A stretch of DNA of 64,000 nt from DASXHZ01 sp036488085 (GCA_036488085.1 DASXHZ010000074.1:5211-69210); one strand, 5' to 3'. Counted from the stretch's first letter, positions 8,688-17,540 are shown. The notes: generated by a model not told the origin, from the sequence alone. Numbers and translations are program-made.

Positions 8688-9571
8688 ACGGCGATCCCTT
8701 GCGCGGGCCGGCGGCACTGATGTTTCTGATCCTGGCATGCGCATCGTCACCGGCGCCGCAGCCGCAGGCTAAGGCGTGCGACTCGGCATTGCCCGGTGGC
8801 GCGACAACGACTCGCGCACGGCTCGTGGCCGTCAAGGGGAAGATCATGTCGGCCGACTATCGCGCCGATCTGGAGGCGCTCGCGCGCGGACGCGACGAAG
8901 CGCTGGCCTGCGCGAACGATACGGAGCTCGGCTATCTCGCACATTACTGGGCCGGGTATGCCAGTTGGCGCGCGGCGATGAACGGAGCGAACCGGCATAT
9001 GAAGCGGGACGATCTCGTCGCCAATCTGCAGCGCGCGCGGGCTGACTTTGAGACATCGCTGTCGCAACGGTCCGACTCCGCCGACGCGTATGCGGCAGCG
9101 GCGTCCGTGAACGGATGGCTCGGCGGATTCTTCCTCGGCGATCGCAATGTGGCGCGCGAGCATTTCGACCGATCGTCTCGATTTCTAAGCCGCGCGCTCG
9201 AGCTGGAGCCGGCCAATCCGCGAGTGATGTGGGTCGAGGCGGGCGACTTCCTGTTTCGTCCTCTGAAGATGGGCGGCGATCCCCCGAAGGCCATCGAAAT
9301 CTATCGTCACGCGATCGCTACCGCGCCGGAGCCCGACGGCGCATCGCCGCTTCCCGATTGGGGAAAGCCCGAGTGCCTGATGGCGCTCGCGTTCGCGCAT
9401 CTGAACTCGCCGTCCACTGACGCTGCGGCCGCAGCGAAGGAAGCGCGTGAAGCACTGCGGATGCAGCCGGACTGGTCCTACGTACGCGACATCCTCTTGC
9501 CTCAAATCGAAAAGGCGCGGCGATTCGCCCAGCCTACGATTAAGGCCCAAGCAGCGAGTTCAAGTCGGTGA
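8684..9571 (+). CDS. TPR-like lipoprotein
   Basis: The 295-residue protein has a lipoprotein signal (LMFLILAC, lipid cysteine near residue 20) and an alpha-helical body. Its pattern of paired helices (YAAAASVNGWLGGFFLGD, FDRSSRFLSRALELEPANPRV, AKEAREALRMQPDW) fits three or four tetratricopeptide-like repeats, so it probably works as a membrane-tethered scaffold. It overlaps the VOC gene start-to-stop by 4 bp, indicating one operon. Its last 32 bp overlap the oppositely oriented DUF1858 gene. Confidence 0.8.
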   Translation: MNGDPLRGPAALMFLILACASSPAPQPQAKACDSALPGGATTTRARLVAVKGKIMSADYRADLEALARGRDEALACANDTELGYLAHYWAGYASWRAAMNGANRHMKRDDLVANLQRARADFETSLSQRSDSADAYAAAASVNGWLGGFFLGDRNVAREHFDRSSRFLSRALELEPANPRVMWVEAGDFLFRPLKMGGDPPKAIEIYRHAIATAPEPDGASPLPDWGKPECLMALAFAHLNSPSTDAAAAAKEAREALRMQPDWSYVRDILLPQIEKARRFAQPTIKAQAASSSR

Positions 9572-9749
9572 GGAACTTCTCCAACGGCAGCTCGTAACCG
9601 CTCGCGACCTCGAGGAGTGTTTCGTCGTCGACGCGCGAACAGCCGTTGCAACCTCCGATGTGGTACGCGGCGAAGACCCATCGTGCATCGGGGTGAAGCG
9701 CGAGCGCTTCGCTGACCGTCATGTTCGCTTCGAAGTTCTTCGATTTCAT
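9540..9749 (-). CDS. DUF1858-type small redox protein
   Basis: This 69-residue protein fits the DUF1858/hybrid-cluster-associated disulfide domain: MTVSEALALHPDARWVF, then a GGCNGC motif with Cys34 and Cys37, and a short C-terminal helix. Relatives act in iron-sulfur or disulfide redox chemistry and often accompany hybrid cluster proteins. The ATG at 9749 gives a compact domain; a longer frame upstream would run antisense into moaD. It is divergent from moaD with 12 bp between the starts, so the two share a promoter region. Confidence 0.82.
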   Translation of the reverse strand: MKSKNFEANMTVSEALALHPDARWVFAAYHIGGCNGCSRVDDETLLEVASGYELPLEKFLTDLNSLLGP

Positions 9750-9761
9750 AGAATGCGATCG

Positions 9762-10007
9762 ATGCGAGTGCGGATGTTGTACTTCGCCGTCCTGCGCGAC
9801 ATTATCGGAAAGAGCGAGGCGGACGTCACGATTCCCGAGGGGACGCGAGCGGCCGAGGTGTGGCAGATGCTGCGGCGCGACCACCGGGAGCTCGCCGATT
9901 ACCTGCAGCCGCCGCTGACCGCGATCAACGAGAGCTACGCCGCGCCCGACAGCGTCTTGCGCGACGGCGACGAGCTGGCCTTCATCCCTCCTGTTGCCGG
10001 CGGATGA
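9762..10007 (+). CDS. moaD: Molybdopterin synthase small subunit MoaD
   Basis: The 81-residue ubiquitin-like protein donates sulfur, as a C-terminal thiocarboxylate, in conversion of cyclic pyranopterin to molybdopterin. It opens with VRMLYFAVLRDIIGKSE and ends PPVAGG, the diagnostic C-terminal Gly-Gly. The ATG at 9762 fits the usual family N-terminus; in-frame ATGs at 9753 and 9774 are alternatives. Its stop overlaps the moaE start (ATGA at 10004), so the two subunits are translationally coupled. Confidence 0.93.
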   Translation: MRVRMLYFAVLRDIIGKSEADVTIPEGTRAAEVWQMLRRDHRELADYLQPPLTAINESYAAPDSVLRDGDELAFIPPVAGG

Positions 10008-10420
10008 GCGTGACCTATCTAACGGATGCGCCGATCGACACGGCAGCCCTGATTCAACGCGTGTTGCGGCCCTCGGACGGTGCGTACGTCCTCTTCGACG
10101 GCGTCGTTCGCGATCATCACGAGGGGCACGCCGTCGAGTCGATCCTGTACGAGGCGTATCGCCCGATGGCGGATAAAGAGATTGATAAAATAGTCACGAA
10201 TACGAATACGCAATATCCGGACGTCGCGATCGCGGTAGTGCACCGGCTCGGCCATCTGCGGGTCGGGGAGTCGTCCATCGCCATCGTCTGCGCGTCGCCG
10301 CACCGCGCCGAGGCCTTCGCGGCATGCCGCATGCTGATCGATCGGATCAAGGAGACGGTGCCGATCTGGAAGAAAGAGCGCGGACCGGATGGGGAGGAGT
10401 GGGTCGGTTGGCAGAAGTGA
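10004..10420 (+). CDS. moaE: Molybdopterin synthase catalytic subunit MoaE
   Basis: The 138-residue protein has the MoaE landmarks: DGAYVLFDGVVRDHHEG, YEAYRPMADKEI, the VVHRLGHLRVGE stretch and a C-terminal PIWKKE with the catalytic lysine. With MoaD it forms the heterotetramer that makes molybdopterin. It begins within the moaD stop, and its own stop overlaps the GTG start of the NUDIX gene. No other moa or moe gene lies in the window. Confidence 0.95.
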   Translation: MSVTYLTDAPIDTAALIQRVLRPSDGAYVLFDGVVRDHHEGHAVESILYEAYRPMADKEIDKIVTNTNTQYPDVAIAVVHRLGHLRVGESSIAIVCASPHRAEAFAACRMLIDRIKETVPIWKKERGPDGEEWVGWQK

Positions 10421-11061
10421 CCGCTCTTCCGGCTGCGAGCGTGATCGTGCTGCGCGATGCGAAGCCGTCGTACGAGGTGCTGATGATCCGCCGTCACGAA
10501 GGCGCCTCGTTCGTCCCGAACGTCTGGGTGTTCCCCGGCGGCATGGTCGATCAACTCGACCGCGAGATCGCCCGCCAACGCGGCGACGGCTCGCTCCTCG
10601 GACGCATGCGCGTCGCCGCCGCGCGGGAGCTGTTCGAGGAGACGGGAGTCTGGCTCGGCGCGCAGCTCGAGAACGCCGATTCGAAGCGCCGCCGTCTCCT
10701 CGCCGGTAATCTCGGTTTTCGCTCGCTGCTCGATGAATCGCCAATCGATTTCGAGCAGCTCGTCTGGACCTCGCACTGGATCACGCCAGCCGGCATCCCG
10801 AAGCGCTTTGACACGTACTTTTTCCTGGCGAAGGTCGATTCGAGTGCAATCGCGACGGTCGAGAATGTCGAGGCGGTCGAAGTCCGCTGGCTCACGCCCG
10901 ATGCCGCGCTCGACGAGCTGAAGATGGTGTTTCCGACGATCAAGAACCTGGAGACGTTGCGCGGATTCGACTCGGTCGACGCGCTGATCGACTCGCGGCG
11001 CGGCGCGAAGATCGAACCGATCGAGCCGGTGCTGGTCAACGGCAAGCCGGCGCTGCGATGA
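10417..11061 (+). CDS. NUDIX hydrolase
   Basis: The protein (about 214 residues) has a NUDIX fold with WVFPGGMVDQ opening the box and RELFEETGVWLG closing it. A longer insertion than usual between them resembles the NUDT19/CoA-pyrophosphatase-like branch. Such enzymes cleave nucleoside diphosphate-linked compounds, possibly acyl-CoA or ADP-ribose; the substrate is not assigned. The start may be GTG 10417, overlapping the moaE stop, or TTG 10408, which lies behind a GGAGGAG site. It overlaps the MBL gene by 4 bp. Confidence 0.85.
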   Translation: MTALPAASVIVLRDAKPSYEVLMIRRHEGASFVPNVWVFPGGMVDQLDREIARQRGDGSLLGRMRVAAARELFEETGVWLGAQLENADSKRRRLLAGNLGFRSLLDESPIDFEQLVWTSHWITPAGIPKRFDTYFFLAKVDSSAIATVENVEAVEVRWLTPDAALDELKMVFPTIKNLETLRGFDSVDALIDSRRGAKIEPIEPVLVNGKPALR

Positions 11062-11801
11062 GCATCCGCTCGATTACAGCGCCCAACCCCGGCCCGTTCA
11101 CGCTCGACGGGACGAAGACGTACCTTGTCGGCGAACACGTCGTCATCGATCCGGGTCCGAACATCGAGTCGCATGTCGAGGCGATCCGCGCTGTGATGCC
11201 GCGCCTTACGACGATCCTGATCACGCACCGGCACGGCGACCATGCACCGGCCGCTGTTCCGCTAAGCCACGCGACGCGAGCGCGGATCGTGGCGCCCCGC
11301 AACGTGCTCGAGGAGACCGACGAAATCGTCAGCGGCGGCGAGGTGGTCGAGGGCTTCGAGGTGATCGCCACTCCCGGGCATACCAACGAGCACGTCTGCT
11401 TCCTCACATCGGACGGCGATCTCTTCACCGGCGACACGATCCTCGGATTCGGTTCGACGGCGATCTTCCCGCCCGACGGCAACATGGCCGATTACATCGC
11501 GTCGCTCCGCAAGCTTCGCGCGCGCGAGCCGCGCCGGATCTTCCCCGCGCACGGGCCGGTGCGCGACGACGCGGTCGAGCTCATCGACGAGTACATCGCG
11601 CACCGCCTCGACCGCGAACGGCAGGTGATCGCCGCGCTGCGCGGTGGCGGCCGCACGATCCCGGAGCTGCGCCAGGCGATCTATCCGGACCTCGATCCGC
11701 GGTTACATGGCGGCGCCGAGGTGCAGATGCGTGCGCACCTCATCAAGCTGCAGGACGAAGGCAGCGTCGTGCAGCGCGGCGAGACGTACACACTAGAATG
11801 A
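11058..11801 (+). CDS. Metallo-beta-lactamase fold hydrolase (LACTB2-like)
   Basis: The 247-residue enzyme has the dinuclear metal motif T-H-R-H-G-D-H at residues 56-62, further ligands in ATPGHTNEHVCF and FTGDTILG, and the last His in PAHGPV. The C-terminal 60 residues form a winged-helix-like segment (IPELRQAIYPDLDPRL, AHLIKLQDEGSV), as in LACTB2-type proteins, some of which are RNA or thioester hydrolases. The substrate is unknown. It overlaps its neighbours at both ends by 4 bp. Confidence 0.9.
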   Translation: MSIRSITAPNPGPFTLDGTKTYLVGEHVVIDPGPNIESHVEAIRAVMPRLTTILITHRHGDHAPAAVPLSHATRARIVAPRNVLEETDEIVSGGEVVEGFEVIATPGHTNEHVCFLTSDGDLFTGDTILGFGSTAIFPPDGNMADYIASLRKLRAREPRRIFPAHGPVRDDAVELIDEYIAHRLDRERQVIAALRGGGRTIPELRQAIYPDLDPRLHGGAEVQMRAHLIKLQDEGSVVQRGETYTLE

Positions 11802-12733
11802 CGCGCGACATGCGACTGAAGGATTTCATCGAGATTCACGACTGGACCGCCGCCGAGGTCATGGAGATCTTCGAGCTGGCGAAAGACATCAAGGCCAAGC
11901 CGAAGAAGTTCCGCGACGCGCTGGAAGGGCAGACGCTCGCGATGATCTTCGAGAAGTCGTCGACCCGTACGCGCGTCTCATTCGAGACCGGGATGTTCCA
12001 GCTCGGCGGACAGGCGCTCTTCCTGTCGACGCGCGACATCCAGCTCGGCCGCGGCGAGCCGATCGCCGACACGGCGCGGGTCCTCTCGCGCTATGTCGAC
12101 GGGATCATGGCGCGGACGTTCGCCCACAAGACGGTTACCGACCTCGCCGAGAACGCGAGCGTGCCGGTGATCAACGGCCTGACCGATCTGTCGCATCCGT
12201 GTCAGGCAATGACCGACTATTTCACCGCATGGGAGAAGTTCGGCTACGACCTGAAGGGCCGCAAGATGGCGTACGTCGGCGACGGCAACAACATGGCGCA
12301 CTCGCTGATGTTCTGTGCGCCGAAGGTCGGGATGGACATCGCGATCGCGACGCCGCCCTCCTACGCGCCCGATGCGACCGTGATCGGGCAGGCGAAGGCC
12401 GACGCCGACGCGGCCGGAACGAAGATGATCCTGACGCACTCCATCGCCGAGGCGGTGAAGGATGCCGACATCGTCGAGACCGACGTCTGGGCGTCGATGG
12501 GGCAGGAAGCGGAGGCGGAGCAGCGCAAACGCGACTTCGCCGGCTGGATCGTCGACGGCGAACTCATGGCACAAGCGAAGTCGAGCGCGATCTTCATGCA
12601 CTGCCTCCCCGCCCATCGCGGCGAGGAAGTCTCCGCGGAAGTGATCGACTCCTCGCAGTCGGTCATCTTCGACGAAGCCGAGAACCGGCTGCACGTGCAG
12701 AAGGCGATCATGGTCGCTCTCATGAAAAAGTGA
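11798..12733 (+). CDS. argF: Ornithine carbamoyltransferase
   Basis: The 311-residue enzyme makes citrulline from ornithine and carbamoyl phosphate in arginine biosynthesis. The carbamoyl-phosphate motifs SSTRTR (54-59) and HPCQ (133-136), the ornithine loop DVWASMGQE and the catalytic HCLPAHRG (268 onward) are all present. ATG 11798 overlaps the MBL stop; ATG 11810 is an alternative. No other arginine gene is visible, so argF is separated from the pathway and embedded in a mixed operon. Confidence 0.96.
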   Translation: MTRDMRLKDFIEIHDWTAAEVMEIFELAKDIKAKPKKFRDALEGQTLAMIFEKSSTRTRVSFETGMFQLGGQALFLSTRDIQLGRGEPIADTARVLSRYVDGIMARTFAHKTVTDLAENASVPVINGLTDLSHPCQAMTDYFTAWEKFGYDLKGRKMAYVGDGNNMAHSLMFCAPKVGMDIAIATPPSYAPDATVIGQAKADADAAGTKMILTHSIAEAVKDADIVETDVWASMGQEAEAEQRKRDFAGWIVDGELMAQAKSSAIFMHCLPAHRGEEVSAEVIDSSQSVIFDEAENRLHVQKAIMVALMKK

Positions 12734-13734
12734 AACGCCCCCTCAGCGGTCTCGTCGTCGTCGTTTTTCTCGGCATCGTCTTCTTCATCCTGCTGGGGCT
12801 TCTCGTTTTCTCCGGCTCGAAGAAGGATCACGAGCCGCAGCAGAGCGGCACCGAGACGCTGACGGTTCTTGCGCCGCGTATCCGGCTGCGCACGGAGCCG
12901 AACCCGAAGGCGCCGGTGGTCGCGACGGCGGTTGCCGGCGAGAAGCTCTTGCTCGTCGAGGAGCACGGCGCGTGGGTGCGCGTCCAGGATCCGGACAACC
13001 TCGTCGGGTGGACCGAGCGCTCCTCGCTCGAGCGCACGGTGGAGCGCGAGCGGCGGTTGGCGCGTTTCGTTGCGATCCGCAAGCTGCCGGCGCTCGGCGG
13101 CGTCGCGACGGAGCGGACGTCGCTCTACGCCGGCCCCGGGATCTTCTATCCGATCGTCGGCGAGCTGTCAGAAGGGTCCGACGTGAAGGTCTACACGCGC
13201 GACCACGACTTCTACGGGATCGAAGTCGGCGACTCCGTCGCATACGCCGACGTCGATGCGATCAACGTAACCGCGACCGGCGCGCCGCAACTCGATGTCC
13301 GCACCAGCACGAGTTCTACCGCGACAGAGACGACCGAAACGACGGAGACGACGGGGACCGAAGAGGGGACCGCGACGGAGGCCCCCCCGCTGATGCCTGT
13401 GCCGGCGCCACAACCGGTTCCGGCACGCGCCGATCGCAGCGGCGTCTATGCCGCGGTCCCTCCCGGCGGCACGCAGCCCGAGGAGATCGATCGCGTCGTT
13501 CCGCGCTACCCGTCCTCGGCGCGCGGGGCAGGCGTCGAAGGCCCGGTCGTCATTCGCGGCATCGTCCGCCGCGACGGAACGATCGACAACGTCGAGATCA
13601 TCAAGGACCTCCCTTACGGCCTCGGCGAAGCCGCGCGTGAGGCCGTCTCGCAGTGGCGCTTCCGTCCCGCGACCGTCGGCGGCGATCCGATCGACGTCTA
13701 TTACACGGTCACCGTCAATTTCCGACTTCGATAA
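12730..13734 (+). CDS. Membrane-anchored SH3-like protein with TonB C-terminal domain
   Basis: The 334-residue protein has an N-terminal membrane anchor (residues 8-29), two bacterial SH3-like segments (about 43-95 with RIRLRTEPNP, and 110-165 with TSLYAGPGIFYPI), a Thr/Glu-rich linker (T-E-T repeats), a Pro-rich stretch and a TonB C-terminal domain (VVPRYPSSARGAGVEGPVV to VTVNFRLR). A TonB end with an SH3 pair suggests a periplasm-spanning protein that touches both peptidoglycan and an outer-membrane partner. GTG 12730 overlaps the argF stop. It ends immediately before the endonuclease IV ATG. Confidence 0.87.
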   Translation: MKRPLSGLVVVVFLGIVFFILLGLLVFSGSKKDHEPQQSGTETLTVLAPRIRLRTEPNPKAPVVATAVAGEKLLLVEEHGAWVRVQDPDNLVGWTERSSLERTVERERRLARFVAIRKLPALGGVATERTSLYAGPGIFYPIVGELSEGSDVKVYTRDHDFYGIEVGDSVAYADVDAINVTATGAPQLDVRTSTSSTATETTETTETTGTEEGTATEAPPLMPVPAPQPVPARADRSGVYAAVPPGGTQPEEIDRVVPRYPSSARGAGVEGPVVIRGIVRRDGTIDNVEIIKDLPYGLGEAAREAVSQWRFRPATVGGDPIDVYYTVTVNFRLR

Positions 13735-14604
13735 ATGTCGCGCTTCTTTTTTCCCGACGCGCCGGGCGATCTGATCGGCGCACACATCTCGACCAAAGGC
13801 GGTCTGCACACCGTCTTCGAACGTGCCGCCGCGATCAACGCGTCCGCGATCGCGTTGTTCGCGAAGAACTCGAATCAGTGGAAGGGAAAGGTGCTGACCG
13901 ACGAGGACGTCCAGACGTTCGCATCGCTGCGCAACGTTCAGCCGATCGTGTCGCACGCCTCGTATCTGATCAATCTCGCGACGACCAATCCGGAGTTCCA
14001 CGCCAAGTCGATCGCCGCGATGATCGACGAGCTCGATCGCGCCGAACGTCTCGGCATCCACGGCGTCGTCCTCCATCCTGGCGCCCACCTCGAAGCCGGC
14101 GTCGCCGCCGGAGTCGATCAGATCGCGCGCTCGCTCGACCAGGTCCACGCCGCGATTCCCAACCATCGCGCCGTCACGTTCCTCGAGACGGCGGCCGGAC
14201 AAGGCTCATGCCTCGGCTGCACGTTCGAGGAGCTCGGCCGGATCATCGATGCGGTCGACGACAAGAAGCGCGTCGGAATCTGCATCGACACCTGCCACAT
14301 CTTCGCGGCCGGCTACGAGATCCGTACGGTCGACGGCTACGAAAAGATGGTGGAGGAGGTGGACCGCTTCGTCGGCATCGACAAGGTCGGCGTCTTCCAC
14401 CTCAACGACTCGAAGAAAGGGCTCGGCAGCCGCGTCGACCGCCACCAGCACATCGGCGAGGGGGAGCTCGGCCTCGAGCCGTTCCGGCTCCTGCTCAACG
14501 ACGCGCGGTTCGCGAAGATCCCGAAGCTGCTGGAGACGCCGAAGACCATCGAAACGGAATCCGACCAGCGGAACATCGCAATGCTCCGTGGGTTGCTCCG
14601 GTAG
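13735..14604 (+). CDS. nfo: Endonuclease IV
   Basis: The 289-residue protein is a zinc-dependent AP endonuclease of base excision repair. It shows the trinuclear zinc ligand motifs in order: GAHIST, VLHPGAH, FLETAAGQG, GICIDTCH, FHLNDSK and RHQHIGEG. Length and motif spacing match E. coli Nfo. The ATG follows the SH3-TonB stop with no gap. Confidence 0.96.
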   Translation: MSRFFFPDAPGDLIGAHISTKGGLHTVFERAAAINASAIALFAKNSNQWKGKVLTDEDVQTFASLRNVQPIVSHASYLINLATTNPEFHAKSIAAMIDELDRAERLGIHGVVLHPGAHLEAGVAAGVDQIARSLDQVHAAIPNHRAVTFLETAAGQGSCLGCTFEELGRIIDAVDDKKRVGICIDTCHIFAAGYEIRTVDGYEKMVEEVDRFVGIDKVGVFHLNDSKKGLGSRVDRHQHIGEGELGLEPFRLLLNDARFAKIPKLLETPKTIETESDQRNIAMLRGLLR

Positions 14605-14630
14605 TTGCGTTTCGCTACAGTCGCGCGGCT

Positions 14631-15836
14631 ATGAACCGCATCGACTATCGCGACGGCAAGATCGTCGTTCCCGACGACCCGATCATCCCGTATATCGAAG
14701 GCGACGGAACGGGTCCCGACATCTGGCGCGCCACGCAGTACGTCATCGACGGCGCCGTCAAAAAGCTGTACGGCGGAAAGCGCCAGATTCACTGGCGCGA
14801 GGTCTACGCCGGCGACAAGGCGAAGGAGAAGTTCGACAACTACCTCCCCGACGAGACGCTGGAGGAGATCAAGACCTACCGAGTCTCGATCAAGGGACCG
14901 CTCTCAACGCCGGTCGGCGGCGGCATCCGCTCGCTGAACGTGACGCTGCGGCAGGTCCTCGACCTCTACGCGTGCGTGCGGCCGGTGCGTTATTTCGAGG
15001 GCGTTCCCTCGCCGGTGAGGGAGCCGCAGAAGGTCGACATGACCATCTTCCGCGAGAACACGGAAGACGTTTACGCCGGCATCGAGTGGCCGGCCGGCAC
15101 GGACGGCGCGAACAAGATCATCGAGTGCATCAACGAGATCGAACGCCGCGCCGGCGCGAAGATTCGTCCCGGCTCGGCGATCGGCATCAAGCCGATGTCG
15201 GAGTTCGGCTCGAAGCGGCTGGTGCGGAAGGCGATCGAATACGCGATCGCCGCGAAGCGCGACTCCGTCACGCTGGTGCACAAGGGCAACATCCAGAAGT
15301 TCACGGAAGGGGCGTTCAAGGATTGGGGCTATGAGCTCGCGAAAGAGGAGTTCGGCGACGTCACGATCGCCGAGTCGGAAGCCGGCGCCGAGGGTGCCGG
15401 CGGCAAGATCGTGATCAAGGACCGCATCGCCGACTCGATGTTCCAGCAGGTGCTGCTGCGGCCGAGCGAGTACTCCGTCATCGCGACCACGAACCTGAAC
15501 GGCGACTACATCTCCGACGCGCTCGCGGCGCAGGTCGGCGGCCTCGGCATGGCGCCAGGCTCCAACGAGTCGGACGAAGTCGCGATCTTCGAGGCGACGC
15601 ACGGCACCGCGCCGAAGTACGCCAACAAGGACATGATCAATCCCGGCTCGCTGATCCTCTCCGGCGTCATGATGCTGCGGCACATGAAGTGGTGGGAAGC
15701 GGCCGACGCGATCGAGCGCGGCATCGCGAAGACGATCCAGCAGAAGCGCGTGACGTATGACCTGGAGCGGCAGATGCAGGGAGCGACCAAGGTGTCGACG
15801 TCGGAGTTCGGCAAGGCGATCGTCGACAATATCTGA
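14631..15836 (+). CDS. icd: Isocitrate dehydrogenase (NADP)
   Basis: The 401-residue TCA-cycle enzyme closely resembles E. coli Icd. The substrate loop LSTPVGGGIRSLN (with the regulatory-serine position), FRENTEDVYAGIEW, NLNGDYISDALAAQVGG and HGTAPKYANKDMINPGS are present. The KY pair in TAPKYA is the NADP-specificity signature. It starts with ATG 14631, 26 bp after nfo, and its stop overlaps the ATG of the following SDR. Confidence 0.97.
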   Translation: MNRIDYRDGKIVVPDDPIIPYIEGDGTGPDIWRATQYVIDGAVKKLYGGKRQIHWREVYAGDKAKEKFDNYLPDETLEEIKTYRVSIKGPLSTPVGGGIRSLNVTLRQVLDLYACVRPVRYFEGVPSPVREPQKVDMTIFRENTEDVYAGIEWPAGTDGANKIIECINEIERRAGAKIRPGSAIGIKPMSEFGSKRLVRKAIEYAIAAKRDSVTLVHKGNIQKFTEGAFKDWGYELAKEEFGDVTIAESEAGAEGAGGKIVIKDRIADSMFQQVLLRPSEYSVIATTNLNGDYISDALAAQVGGLGMAPGSNESDEVAIFEATHGTAPKYANKDMINPGSLILSGVMMLRHMKWWEAADAIERGIAKTIQQKRVTYDLERQMQGATKVSTSEFGKAIVDNI

Positions 15837-16597
15837 TGGACCTGGGACTGCGCGGTCGTGTCGCCATGGTCGCGGCGGCGAGCAAAGGGCTCGGTGCCGC
15901 GATCGCGGAATCGCTCGCGTCGGAAGGCGTGAAGCTGTCGCTCTGCGCTCGGTCGTTCGAGCGAAACGCGGATGAGTCGATGCTTAAGGTTCCGTGCGAT
16001 GTCTCGAAAGCCGAGGACTTGCAGCGATGGGTCGATGAGACGATCGCGCACTTCGGGCAGGTCGACATCCTCGTCACCAATACCGGCGGGCCGCCCGCCG
16101 CGCCCTTTTTGAGTCTCGCCGAGGAGCAGTGGCGGACCGGGATCGACGGGACGCTGATGAACGTCGTCCGCCTCTGCAAAGCCGTCATCCCCGACATGCA
16201 GAAGCGGAAGTGGGGACGGATCGTTCACCTGACGTCGCTCGTCGCGAAGCAGCCGAATCCGTTGCTGACGATCAGCAGCACGCTACGCGCGGGACTTTCC
16301 GCGTTGACCAAGACCCTCGGCGATCAGGTGGCAAAGGACGGCATCACCGTCAACGCCATACTCACCGGCCACTTCCTCACCGACCGGCAGCACCACCTCG
16401 CCGACATCCGCGCGAAGGAGCAGGGAATCACGCCGCAGCAGTACCTTGACAAATCCGTCCAGGACATCCCGATGGGCCGCTTCGGCGCCCCCCGCGAGCT
16501 CGCCGACGTCGTCACCTTCCTCTGCAGCGACCGCGCAAGCTACCTCACCGGTACGTCGATCCAGATCGACGGCGGGTATATCCGGTCGACTTTTTAG
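15836..16597 (+). CDS. SDR-family protein lacking the catalytic Tyr/Lys
   Basis: The 253-residue protein has an SDR fold: a nucleotide loop AAASKGLGAAIA, TNTGGPP in place of NNAG, and a C-terminal YLTGTSIQIDGGY. The catalytic serine (S134) is present, but the YxxxK positions hold Ser147 and Arg151. This matches the FabG-like SDR subgroup with an imperfect tetrad, so ordinary dehydrogenase chemistry is doubtful. The start overlaps the icd stop. The end lies 6 bp from the convergent dehydrogenase gene. Confidence 0.87.
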   Translation: MDLGLRGRVAMVAAASKGLGAAIAESLASEGVKLSLCARSFERNADESMLKVPCDVSKAEDLQRWVDETIAHFGQVDILVTNTGGPPAAPFLSLAEEQWRTGIDGTLMNVVRLCKAVIPDMQKRKWGRIVHLTSLVAKQPNPLLTISSTLRAGLSALTKTLGDQVAKDGITVNAILTGHFLTDRQHHLADIRAKEQGITPQQYLDKSVQDIPMGRFGAPRELADVVTFLCSDRASYLTGTSIQIDGGYIRSTF

Positions 16598-16603
16598 TTT
16601 TCG

Positions 16604-17479
16604 TTACTCCCAGCTCGCCCCATTCATCCGCGCGATCACCTTCGCCACTTCGATGTAGTCCGCCTGGTCGCCGAGCTCGTGCAAGGACGCGGTGAAGAGT
16701 TGCTGGGTCAGCGCGAGCATGGGGGTGGAGGCGTGGAGCTGGTGCGAGAGCTGGTTGGCGATGCGGATGTCTTTGTCGTGGTGCGCGAGTTTGAAGACGA
16801 GCGGCCACTTGTGGTCGGCGAGGCGCATCGGGAGAAGGTTCTCGGATGCGTTCGAGCGTCCGCTTCCCGCGTTCGTGACGGCGAGCGCGGTCTTGAGATC
16901 GATGCCGAGCCGCTTGGCGAGGAGTAGGCACTCGCTCGTGATCCAGACGGTGGCGCCCATGATCGAGTTGGTGAGGACTTTGATCGCGTGGCCGCTGCCG
17001 ATCGGGCCGACGTGAATGATCGTCCTGCCGTTGAGTTTCAGGATCTCCCGCGCGCGCTCGAAGTCCTCCGTGCTGGCGGCGCCGACCATGATCGTCAGCG
17101 TGGCGTTCTCAGCTCCGACAGTCGCGCCGGTCACCGGTGCATCGACGAACGTGACGCCTTTCTCCGCGAGCCGCTTCGCCGTTTCGCGGCTGACGTTTGG
17201 ATCGCCGCTCGTCGCGTCAATCCAGAGCGTGCCGCTTTTCACGACCGGTAGGAGTCGATCGACGATTTCGTCGACCTCCTTGCTGGTCGGGAGCATGGTG
17301 ATGATGACGTCCGCGTCGGCGGTCGACGCGAGACCATTCGCGAGCGTCGTTCCGTGCTCGCGCGAGTGGCGCTCCGCCTTCTCGCGCGTGCGGTTCCAAA
17401 CGGTGACGTCGTGTTCTTTGGAGAGGTGCCGCGCCATGGGGTAGCCCATCGCGCCGAGGCCGATGAATCCGATCTTCAT
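16604..17479 (-). CDS. NAD(P)-dependent 3-hydroxyisobutyrate dehydrogenase-family oxidoreductase
   Basis: The 291-residue enzyme has an N-terminal Rossmann motif (IGFIGLGAMGYPMARHL), the family substrate motif (DAPVTGATVGAENATLTIMVG), and the catalytic lysine in GSGHAIKVLTNSI. It belongs to the beta-hydroxyacid dehydrogenase group (3-hydroxyisobutyrate, tartronate semialdehyde, succinic semialdehyde reductases). The substrate cannot be resolved from sequence. It is convergent with the SDR gene. Confidence 0.92.
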   Translation of the reverse strand: MKIGFIGLGAMGYPMARHLSKEHDVTVWNRTREKAERHSREHGTTLANGLASTADADVIITMLPTSKEVDEIVDRLLPVVKSGTLWIDATSGDPNVSRETAKRLAEKGVTFVDAPVTGATVGAENATLTIMVGAASTEDFERAREILKLNGRTIIHVGPIGSGHAIKVLTNSIMGATVWITSECLLLAKRLGIDLKTALAVTNAGSGRSNASENLLPMRLADHKWPLVFKLAHHDKDIRIANQLSHQLHASTPMLALTQQLFTASLHELGDQADYIEVAKVIARMNGASWE

Positions 17480-17540
17480 GGGGTGATTTTATGGCGGGGA
17501 CGCGAGTCGGCTCGTGGGTGATTCGTGCGGAAGCCACGCC

